Shown one piece after another: positions 13,250-22,025 of a stretch of DNA of 64,000 nucleotides. The stretch covers positions 685,189 through 749,188 of the forward strand of contig NW_006499997.1 in NCBI RefSeq assembly GCF_000471905.2, read 5' to 3'. Position numbers and translations under genes: made by a program. Positions within the stretch are counted from its first letter, which is position 1. Each line of letters opens with the position of its first letter. Source of the DNA: Amborella trichopoda. Its lineage: Eukaryota; Streptophyta; Magnoliopsida; Amborellales; Amborellaceae. The notes under the pieces are model-generated. The model was given only the letters and a program-made list of their open reading frames with translations. It made no database searches and had not been told where the DNA came from.

Positions 13250-16143
13250 GAAATACATATGCCTAATTTTCAGTTGGGTGGATTTGAATTTTTTTTTTTT
13301 CAAGGGGTGCACCCAGACCCGCCTAGGCCTGCTCGCACAGACCCCACCGCCTAGTCTATGCCTTGGAGGTTTGAGAAAATGGCCGCCTAGGCAGCAAGAC
13401 GGCCAAAATTTTGTTCATTGCCAATAATCAAAGGTCCATTAGTGAACGACATATAATGGTTGAGCAGCTCAAAGTTTTCATTAGAAAAGCATTAGGTATC
13501 ATTTGCAATGGAGATTGAGGGACCAACAGTCTCCATCTTATTTAGCGGATCTGATTTGTAACGATAAATTAATCCTTCAATTATTCAGTGATGGTTCTTG
13601 GGTTCTAATCATGTTATATTAGGGAGCTGCATTTTGACTTGAGAGAGCCTCGTTCCTGCCAAAGTCCTTAACCGGTTTTATGCCGCAGGTGAAACAATTG
13701 TCTCTCCATGTGCCAGACAAGGACTGATCTCACTTGCAATCCCTTTATCAAGGAATCACTCAGGTGTAGAAGAAACTCTTCCACCCAGATCTTCATAGGT
13801 TATTGATGAAGAAGAGCTATGTGGGGATTTATATTTATTTACTTTATTTTATAGGGAATATTTACTACATCCAAATTCGTTCTCCATTTTTCCATTTTTA
13901 GTGTTAGTTTATCAACCCATTTTCTTCATAGCAGGTACATTGGTTGCGCTATTGAGATGGCCCACCCCTCCAGCAGGGTAGGTTTCATGAATGAGAGACA
14001 CTCTTGTTAAGTTTGGTATGCTCGAAGTATTACTTCTGAAAATTACGGTTATCATGTAAGTCTCTATTGTGCTATCAGAATGGAGATGCCAGTTGTGGAA
14101 GTCCACCAGCATGGGGTGTGGCTTTTAGCAAAGAGTGTAAGCTACTTCTACAGTTTTACCTGATAGAAAGCTGCTCTCCATCAGAGCTAATATTGCTTCT
14201 TTTGGATTTGTTTTGGTGAACTTTTCTTGATTCATAGAGCAGAACACCTGGTTTGAGGTATGTTCTGATGATTTTCATATAATTGCAGGTGGATCAATAC
14301 ATCCACCGAATCCTGGTTGAAGAAGATGCCTGCCATTCCGCAAACATTGATGGGAAGCCATATTCTGTCTTGAATGATTCTGCCAATAACATTTATAAGA
14401 GGGGGGACTTTGCTATGTCTCGGATCAGTAATTTGGATATCTACCTTTTGAAAATGGTACAAAGATCTGCTAACCTTTCTAATAAAGAGAAAAAGATATT
14501 TAAGACAGGAAAAAGATATTTAAGACGGAGGAAAAAGATATTTAAGACAGGAAAAATGTGGATTTGAATAGGAAATAAGGGGTTGATATTCACCTTAGAA
14601 TGATCATTTTCCAGGTTGGTTTGTTTCCTGATGTAATGGAGCGGAAAGCACTGGGTCATTTGGAAAAAGGTGACCAGGTGCTTATTGTGGTTTCTTGATC
14701 TCAATTCTTTTACGAAGCAAGTTAGTATGCCCCATTTTCTTGATAGTTTTGCCTAATATATGGCTGCTTGCTATGTTTGATTGCCTTGAAAGGTTTCCGC
14801 ACTGGTGAGTGGGGAATTCTATGCCAAGAAGGAGCACTTTCCAGGATTTGGACGGCCATTTGTGTTTAATGCAGAGGTTCTGCTGAAGTTCGTAAGAGGC
14901 TTATGTTTTATATCCAAGACGAACACATGCATATGCTTACATACATCATGCATGTGTACGACCATGCCTCATGCATACTCAAATACATGCATGCATAGAT
15001 ATATTTGCTGCATGTATTTGCTTTTCCTTGGAGGATTTATATTCAAACTACGAGCATTGGGTTTGCTAAGTCCCTATATTCTTTAACTAGCCAATGCATG
15101 TTTTCCAGAGTAGGGCGTAACTTGGAAGCTAAGGATGCTGCTAGAGTGGCTCTTAAATCCCCATGGTGGACCCTAGGCTGCAAATATGAGGTTTGAAATC
15201 TTCTATTGTTGGATAGTTTGTTCTAGTTATCAAACATGAGTGAGAATTACATAACAAAATATATGAGTGTTTTGTTCAGCATGTTGCTGAGATTGCACAA
15301 TGGGAAGATGAGCAGATTGAGTACATAAGAGAGAGAGTTACTGAGGAGGGAAGGCGCGAGGATCTGAAGAAGGGGAAGGCACCTGCCCAGGTATGCAGAT
15401 AATTGTACTAGCATTGAAGAGCTTGGGCATGAAAACTTACAATTGTGAAGCCTGGTACAGTCGTTACTTTGAAGGAAAGAGACATTTAAAAAACTGGGGT
15501 TGACCTGCCAAAGAAAGAGGAGAGATGTTTAAGACTTTTAGATGCTTAGAAATATCAGAAACAGTGACAAAATGAAAGTAGTATTTAGTTTGGTTTTCTT
15601 TTTTCGGCTTTTCCTTATAATGATTGTCAGATTCTGGCCTTCAAAAACAAGTAAAAATGAAGGGTTGAGTTGCCTTACATCGAAAATATTTTGAAGTTTT
15701 AAAGTTGGTTGTATCTATTGAGATTTAGGCCAAAATAATCTCCAGTAAGTGCCATAAACATTTAAAATTTGACGAAATAACTTTTTAAATTTCTGATTGG
15801 ATCAAGAATGCTTTACCATTTGTCTTTCTTAAGATCTATAGAATATCCAAACTTCATAATATTAATTTGTAGAAGAAATATGTTCCAGAATATTGAAACC
15901 AGATTAGCTGGGATTTTAAATGCTTTTGCTCAGGAAGTAGTCATATGTTAGTGGTTCTCCTATACACAGTTGTGTTATTATTGGTTTTTCTTTAATTTTC
16001 AGGTGGCTTTAGACCAAGCCGCATTTTTGATGGATCTTGCTTCTGTAGATGGTACATGGCTTGAGATTGAAGATCAAGTTGCTGACTGTTATGAGGAGGC
16101 TGGACTCCCTGAAATAGCTAGATTTATACTGCATAAGGGTTGA
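429..16143 (+). CDS. Spliced nuclear gene for a conserved plant organelle (probably chloroplast) protein, 11 exons, 344 aa
   Basis: Exons: 429-543, 5709-5792, 13689-13763, 13935-13977, 14079-14136, 14289-14456, 14615-14677, 14793-14887, 15109-15190, 15280-15390, 16003-16143 (stop TGA). All ten introns are GT-AG. The pieces total 1035 nt and stay in one frame with no internal stop, which is strong evidence for a functional gene. Residues 1-38 have no acidic residue and are rich in Ala, Arg, Ser and Thr, like an organelle transit peptide. The mature part has LLRWPTPPAG (exon 4), an acidic stretch with RILVEEDA (exon 6), GLFPDVMERKALGHLEKGDQ (exon 7), FPGFGRPFVFNAE (exon 8), AARVALKSPWWTLG (exon 9), and ends in a predicted helical segment (exons 10-11). 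No catalytic motif or membrane segment is visible. From memory the family resembles the chloroplast ATP-synthase assembly factor PAB (PROTEIN IN CHLOROPLAST ATPASE BIOGENESIS), which acts on CF1 gamma. That name is unverified; pTAC6/PAP8 was considered as a weaker alternative. Confidence 0.9.
544..5708 (+). other. Intron 1 of the spliced gene (5165 nt)
   Basis: Starts gtactc right after a CT microsatellite-like run and ends gaaaatgcag. It is AT-rich. Apart from the fold-back element at 5016-5595 I see no transposon, RNA gene or convincing extra exon. The short open frames in it (for example at 2243, 4111 and 4656) have no protein-like composition or splice context. Confidence 0.8.
5016..5595. 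mobile_element. Fold-back / long-TIR MITE in intron 1
   Basis: The first about 85 bases (ctcaaaaaatcgatgag through the tacctcctcaa block) match, imperfectly, the reverse complement of the last about 85 bases (5510-5595). Both arms carry the ACAAAGT, TTACTTTTC and TACCTCCTCAA blocks in the same order. The middle also holds two diverged copies of a segment around ttaccaaa and gttacaaa. No coding capacity and no clear target duplication. Long TIRs of this sort fit a Mutator-like MITE or a foldback element. Confidence 0.65.
8627..8951 (-). mobile_element. Internally deleted RTE-type LINE derivative with perfect 17-bp target-site duplication
   Basis: Body 8644-8934 (291 bp). CGCTTAGATCCACCATC at 8627-8643 is repeated exactly at 8935-8951. 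The left end has the catcatcatc run followed by the cccaactaattggggctgg block that marks the 3' end of plant RTE LINEs read antisense. The right end (about 8845-8925) has the tacctaacacaatcc and gggactggttaaggg blocks of the 5' end. All coding sequence between them is gone, leaving a SINE-sized unit on the minus strand. Confidence 0.8.
9449..9760 (-). mobile_element. MITE, same family as 17316-17706 in opposite orientation
   Basis: Ends carry accttatactg and cagtataaggt as inverted repeats. Read in reverse complement, the body aligns by eye with 17316-17706: both have the ttgatcatctcaac block, then gaatatgaaaag or ggatatgaaaag, then the tggaccgtc block. No coding capacity. Confidence 0.65.
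9823..10505 (-). mobile_element. 5'-truncated RTE-type LINE 3' fragment
   Basis: Begins at catcatcatcattatc and ttttcccaattaattggg, the antisense 3' tail of plant RTE elements. It continues through blocks shared with the larger copy at 17762-20484: actcgcacc, the ggtgtt tract, a cacacatgtccaa block, and the tgcactccatata block near 10470. Translation on the minus strand is broken by stops. Truncation at the right end, which is the element's 5' side, is usual for LINEs. Confidence 0.7.
12879..12975. repeat. GT-rich microsatellite
   Basis: Imperfect gtgtgt runs broken by catgtg and cacgag words. Frames through it give Cys/Val-rich peptides that are low-complexity translations, not genes. Confidence 0.85.
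13208..13246. repeat. (GA)n microsatellite
   Basis: About twenty uninterrupted ga units inside the candidate TIR element. Confidence 0.95.
14490..14552 (+). repeat. Three tandem copies of a 20-23 bp unit in intron 6
   Basis: The unit aaaaagatatttaagacagg is present three times with small changes. It sits just inside the intron that follows exon 6 (donor at 14457). If that intron were retained, the protein would end in a Lys-rich tail after about 37 extra codons. Confidence 0.85.
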
Positions 16144-16868
16144 CTTGTGATGGGAGTCTTTCTTATCCTAAAGGTCATCATATAATCTTCCCAATGATTA
16201 TGAATTTCAGCCCTTTTTTTTCTTGAACATTATTGAAGTTCGAGAATTTGGGAAAATGTCTTTGAAAGAGTGTGCATCTTGCAGAAGTATAAAAGGTTAA
16301 ATTGTGCAAAAACCCCATTAATGCATAGTTGAGTCCGAATAGAAAGTATTTGGATGAAGTTGATGAGAAATCACATGCAAAGGGCGATATGAAACACTTT
16401 TGGTTGAGTTTCCCTTTTTTTCATCAATGATTCATCTAGCAACCTGAAGTTTGTTTTACAATTGATTAGTTGCAATTCCTGCCTCTCCATCTGACTCCGT
16501 TTGTATGAGCTTTGTCTCCCAAGACAATGAAAGACTACACGGTAGAAAAATATGCAGAAAGTATGTGTGAAGGATCATTGCACTGCTGCGTTTTAAGGGA
16601 AGTTCTCTTCCATAAGAGAGGATGCCTCTAGGAAATGAAGCTGTTGCATGTTGCTTAAACTTTAGTGTTCAACCGTCGCTATGTGATGACAAATCGTGCA
16701 ATCCAGAAAATAGTGTAATTATATTGATAATTTTGAATTATTGCTAAAAACAAAACCATGCACATTCAGTCATGACAATGATAAGAATGATTAATGCAAG
16801 CAGGTGTCATCCAAAATCCATCAAAAGGACTAAATTACCAAGTCTAGGTAATTACTTTTAGGAAAAAG
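16144..16868. other. 3' flank of the spliced gene, no gene seen
   Basis: Follows the TGA at 16141-16143 and should include the 3' UTR. No clean AATAAA-type signal can be fixed by eye. The rest is AT-rich without coding signal. Confidence 0.4.
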
Positions 16869-17309
16869 CACTGTTGTCAAATTCGCTTCGGTTTGGTGGG
16901 AAAAAACGAAGCAATTTGATGCTTCGGCCGGTTCAGAGGAAGACTTAGGAATTTTTTTTAAATGTAATATAAATAAAGTATATATTTACATATAAAAATA
17001 TGAAAATAATAAAAATTATAAAAATAAAAAATTTCAAAAAAAAAAAGAAGAAAATTATGTGCTTCGGCTAACGATTTCAAATTACATTGAAGCGCATAGC
17101 TGTAGTTAAAAAAGACAATTATGTGTTTCAAACGAAGAGGCCAAAGCTTTAGTCGGAGAGATCGAATCAGACTGAAGTAGGCCGAAGAGGTCTGAAGCAG
17201 GTTGAAGCTGATGCACCAGAACTTTGCTTCACTTCAGTCTAGGATGCAAATCTAGAGACTTTGGCCTCTTTTGTCGAAGTGAAGCGAGTATGATAACATT
17301 GGGAAAAAG
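16861..17309. mobile_element. hAT-like MITE with perfect 8-bp target duplication
   Basis: Body 16869-17301 (433 bp). GGAAAAAG at 16861-16868 is repeated exactly at 17302-17309. The termini are imperfect inverted repeats: left cactgttgtcaaattcgctt, and the reverse complement of the right end caatgttatcatactcgctt. The 8-bp duplication and CA... termini are hallmarks of hAT elements. No transposase is present. The interior is rich in gaagc/gcttc words that can pair further. Confidence 0.8.
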
Positions 17310-17315
17310 TTTATA

Positions 17316-17706
17316 TAAGGTTGCAACCTTGAAGTGTAGAATTAAGGTGTAACTCAGAAATCCATCATAAAATGTTGTTTTGATGTTCGAAAACCTTCTA
17401 ATTGATCATCTCAACATGGAGATATATATGAATATAAAAAGAAGATGTATGAATATGAAAAGAAGAAAATTTTGAGTCTAAAAAATAGTGTATCTTGTAG
17501 CACATTATTTGGACCGTCTATTTTCAAGATTTTCTTGTATCCATAGATCTATTTGATTTGAACAGTTTTTGGAGTTTAAAATTTGATAATTAGAGATCAA
17601 AATAGACTCTCAAGTCATCCTAATAATATTTGACACCAAAATTACATTTATGATAAAATCTAGAGGCACCCCTTAATTTGATTGTTTAAGGTTGCAACCT
17701 TAGGCA
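17316..17706 (+). mobile_element. MITE ending in the palindrome aaggttgcaacctt
   Basis: The 14-base palindrome aaggttgcaacctt lies at both ends (near 17319 and near 17688). The body matches the reverse complement of 9449-9760, so the family has two copies here in opposite orientation. It begins almost directly after the hAT-like MITE. Confidence 0.65.
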
Positions 17707-17752
17707 AACCACACCTTTATTTTTAGTGCGCAACCTTGTTTAATACTTATAT

Positions 17753-20493
17753 TGTGCTTTATCATCACCATCATCATGTAAACTTTATACCAACTATTTG
17801 GGTTTGGCTATACGAATCATGTTCTATTATTCTATTATATTAAAAGTTATTTTCTCAGTCAAACCATAAGTCATCAAATATTTCTCTCTGCTTCCATCCA
17901 TGTCCTTTTGAGCTTTCTCTCTGCCCTTTTAAAGCCTTCCACTTGAATCAAATTACCTATCCTAAAAGGTGTTAGTTTTAGGTCAATGCTGCGGTCAATG
18001 CTACACATGGTCATAACACCTAAATTTACTTTTTCTTATCTTATTATATATTGGAGCTACCCTTAAGTTCTCTCAGATGTACTTGTTTCAAATTTTATCA
18101 TTTTTTGTTTTACTATTCATCCATCTCATCATCCTCATCTCAGCTATACTTGTTCTATGGATATGTTGTTTTGTTACTGTTCAACATTCCATCCCGTAAA
18201 GCATGGATGGTCTTACAAGTATCTTATAGAATTTTCTCTTAAGTTTAATTGGTATGTGATTATCACATAAGATTCCAGAAGTATATCTCCACTTCGTCCA
18301 ATAGCTCTATTCAATGTACGACATTTTCTTCCATCTCTCAATTATCATGGATTATCGACTAAGACATCAAAATATAATTTCTTTTAGGTACTTTTTGGTT
18401 TTCAATCTTACCTAAGTCACCATTTCCACTCCTATTTTTACTAAACTTGCATTCCATATATTCTATCTTAGTTGATGATGTTTATAGCCTCATCAATCAA
18501 AGCTGTCATTCGGATAAAATATATACTATAGTAACTCATCCTGTAGATACTTAGTTAACTCATCCATAACTAAATTAAAAAAGATATAGGTTCAGAGTTG
18601 ACCTTAATGTGGGTCTACTATCATTGAAAACTCACTTGTTTATCCACTAGTTGTCCTCACATTAGTTCCTACTCTCTCATATATATCCCATACTATGCCA
18701 ATATATTTTCTAATTGATTCCTTTCTTTTTCAACACCTATAAAATTAACTCTCTAGGTAGCCTATCTTTATGCTTTCTTTAAATCAATAAAGACTATTTG
18801 GAGGGATTTTCTCTTCTCCCTAAACTTTTCAATCAATTACCTAAGTAGAAAAATAACCTTAATGGTTGGCTTTTGGTTTAATGATAGACTTGTTTCATGT
18901 CGTAGCCTTTGCTCAATCACTCTCTCCAGCAACTTCATAGTGTGACTTATAAGTTTGATCCCTTGATTGATTGTACAACTCTGTATGTCTCATTTAATCA
19001 TGTAAATCGATACCACACCGTTTTTTGATTTGACATTTTCTTTGTTCTCAAAATCTTGTCGACCAGCTTGGTCAATTAGAATATGCATCCTCTCCCATGT
19101 ACTTCTAAATTTCTATTAATATACCATCCGTTTCTGAAGCCTATCTTATGTTGATCTTTTTCAAAGTTGTTTTCACTTCAGATATCCTAATCCTAAGAAT
19201 GTGTCTATGACCTCCAACTTCATTCATGTTAAAGGTTTCTCCTAATACCATACTCCCAAAGTGGTCATCCTTTAGTAATTTTTGAAAAATAAATTATCCA
19301 CATTTATTGACCTCTTCATCCTTCACCAAGACCCTTTTATCCTTACTTTTAATGCATTTAACATGATCTAGATCTCTACACTTCCTACTCTCATTTTTGC
19401 TAGTTGGAAGGCATCTTTTTTCACCTTCTCTTGTCTCCACTTTATTCTATAGATCGTCATATGCCTTTTTTTTTTTTTCTTAGTGTTCTTCTTGCCATTT
19501 ATATATTCTTCTACGTTTTGATCATTTTTATTACATTACCAAGCTTTGTAACATAACTATTTTTTGCTAATAGCCTTTTGAGCTACATCACTCCACTACC
19601 ATGTTTCCTTATCTAAATGTTCATTTCACTTTTTAAAGTAGGTGTTTATTATTGCTAGGTCGTATGCCCTAACCAAATAAAAAAATAACATCATTCATCT
19701 CATTTATTTCCCTAAATCTATATCCTCCATGTATCCTTTATATTCTATACTATCTTTTTCTATATGACTATTTAAGTACTCTTCTAAAACTGTCCTCTTT
19801 CTATTTGGTATTCCTTAGAGTAGTCCATCCATGTCTTCCCAACATTATCTTTTAATTATATCATCTAATCCTACCAATGGCATATAAGCACTAATTATAT
19901 TAATTATTTCCTCTCCTATCATAAGTTTAGTTATAGAAGTTTATCAACTACTATCTTACAATCTAGTACTTTATCCTACACCATTTTATATTATTATTTT
20001 TTTCCTATATATTAAAGTTTATATTCATCAATTTCCTTAACTTTTGTCTCTTTTTACTTAGTTTCCTGTAAGCATGCTATGTTAATTTCTCTTTCGTGTT
20101 ATTGTATCCACCTACTCTATACTCTTACTTGTTAAAGTTCCTACATTTCATGTGGCTAGACAAATCCCATTCTTTAGACTAGCTTCTTTACTTACGTTTG
20201 CCCAAAATCGTACGAGAACCCCTTGCCTTCTTATTACTACAACCTGGCATCGTTGTAGCATGTTCCTTCCAAGGGAAAGTCCTAGCTAACCCCTGCTAAT
20301 TTCTTACTACACCCAAGTTTCAGTATATTGTATCGCTTATAAACGCCTTAGTAGGAGGATAAAATATTGGACTAAGATTCATAAAGAGATGTGGCAAAAT
20401 TTTTACGCTGGTTGCCAACCTAACACAATCCTCCTCCTTTTTCATCCAGCGTTGAGACCGGCCATGGTAGAGTTGCACTTATGATGTGCTTTA
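17753..20493 (-). pseudogene. Decayed near-full-length RTE-type non-LTR retrotransposon
   Basis: Body 17762-20484, flanked by TGTGCTTTA at 17753-17761 and 20485-20493. Read antisense, it has the 3' tail (catcaccatcatcatg), then reverse-transcriptase-derived blocks in the order expected for plant RTE elements. One is the actaaattaaaaaagata area that corresponds to the LAKL-type segment. Another is the tttaaatcaataaagac block, the antisense of the KAFDRV-type motif region. The 5' end has the cctaacacaatcc and gagaccggc blocks. Stops and indels pervade all minus-strand frames, and the segment that should hold the FADD catalytic motif is missing near 18480-18540. It cannot encode active RT. Confidence 0.75.
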
Positions 20494-21432
20494 CACTCCT
20501 AAATTGATGGGCTCATCAATTCCCTTATCTTTTTTTGCCAACCATGGTCATTAAGCTTCAAGTTAATTTAAAACTGTTTACAATTCTTTGGTTCGCCATC
20601 CGCTAGTGATTCATAGTCACTATGACTCTCTTCTAGCTCTTCCCAGGCCTAAGTTATGATACTACGAGGCCTTTCCTCTTTGTTTCTCTACCCTGACTAC
20701 AGAGAAATGGAAGAAAAATGATCATTATTATTTAGCTTAATTGCTATGCTTAGGCCTGGTTAATCTGATTTAAACTCATAGTTTATACAAGTTATTTTTA
20801 GAATAAGGGAATTTACATGATAATGTATATCTAAGAAAAGGATAACATGTATTATATATTACATAAATGTCTCACCTTTTGTCTTTTCCTTTACCCCAAA
20901 TAACCTCCATGGACATTTGCGTATTAAATTGAGGTTATTTGTAAGTGAGAGTCAGGTTTGGACATTTATTACCCGAATTGCTCTATTTATATTGTCTTCG
21001 TCAGTGAAAAGATTCAGATATTTAATGCCCAATTTCATATCCCGCTTACAAAATCACAAGTCAGTGGATTTGGATATCCAATATTTGAACTCGTTCACAT
21101 TTTTTTATGCAAGGGATGGGTTCGATCACCCAATCTCTGAACCCGTCTCCCACTCAAAAAATTATTGAGTGGTTTTCGATGTTGGGTATCCGAACCCATT
21201 TTAATTTAAAAAAGTGGGCCAATCCAAACACTCAACTTCCAAATCCTCTCCTAAATGATATTTTTTAGTAGGGATGATTCTTATGTCGATATCGAATATC
21301 CAAACCGGACCCCCAATAAAAAAAAATACCTTTGGACATTGGACGTCTGAATAAAGGATTAAAAAATTACAAAAATAGGATATTTGGATAATATATAATG
21401 TATATGATCCTTTGTTTAAATATACTTCTACT

Positions 21433-21625
21433 GAGATTTATTTGTAAATTTTCCTTAAAATAATAAACGTTCTTCATTAAAACATAAAAAAAGAATGCAT
21501 CATGTAGATACTATCGATATCTAATATTGGCAATGTTATTTCTTTGTAAATTTCCTTTAAAGTAATAAACTTTCTTTATTAAACTATAAAAAAGGCTGTA
21601 TCATGTAGATATTATCTAATACTGT
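21433..21625. repeat. Tandem duplication, about 100 bp unit, two diverged copies
   Basis: The blocks ttgtaaatt, taataaac, tcattaaaa or ttattaaac, and tcatgtagata recur in the same order in both halves (about 21440-21520 and 21540-21615). Confidence 0.7.
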
Positions 21626-21839
21626 CAGGAAAATAAAAAATAAAGGGATTCGACATAATTTTGGGAGTTTACTGAACTTTATTTATTAGAAACCCACTAT
21701 GTAAGGATAATCATGGTTCATATCCAAGGTGGAGAAGTGAAGCTGCAATTCAGTTTTCCCATAGGTTGCAATACTGCTTTTATTCGCCTTTAATTGTCTA
21801 TTCACCACGAAATGGCAAAATCTTTGGTGAATTTCACAG

Positions 21840-22025
21840 AATATGCTGAAATTCGGTTTTTAGTAAAATATAACTGAAATGGGGTGGACAGTAAGAAATT
21901 GCAAATTCGTTGAAATTTGTCTGTTTCTTACTTTAGGAATTTTACAAAATTTGGTGATATTTTAGGTTTTGAGTAAACTTTCACTAAGAAGGAGTAGGGT
22001 GAAAGAAATTGCAAATTCGGTGCAA
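21840..22025. repeat. Direct duplication around gaaattgcaaattcg
   Basis: Two copies of an about 75-bp segment, each with a gggtgga or agggtga block followed by agaaattgcaaattcggtg-like sequence, are separated by about 40 bp. Confidence 0.6.

Larger units (their letters stand above)
12716..13424. mobile_element. Candidate TIR element with cctaggcgg repeats at both ends
   Basis: The left arm has gctgcctaggcggtc and many cctagg words. The right arm has ggccgcctaggcagc, its inverse. TAATCAA occurs just outside both ends (12709-12715 and 13425-13431), a possible target duplication. The interior holds a TG/GT-rich tract and a GA microsatellite and no protein. Such CCTAGGCG-rich non-autonomous elements are common in plants; assignment to hAT is a guess. 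Confidence 0.5.
5793..13688 (+). other. Intron 2 of the spliced gene (7896 nt)
   Basis: Starts gtttac and ends tgccgcag. It contains a short RTE derivative, a MITE, an RTE 3' fragment and a TIR-like element with microsatellites, each listed separately. Around 11346-11460 there is a short stretch repeating actggt/gaccgg words, as in degenerate plant TIR elements. The remaining AT-rich sequence shows no gene. Confidence 0.8.

Noticed and set aside
14793-14893. Exon 8 ending at the stronger-looking donor gtaaga (14892)
   Set aside because: That end leaves the next exon in a frame with an immediate stop. The donor gttcgt after 14887 keeps the frame and gives LLK-VGRNLEAKDAAR.
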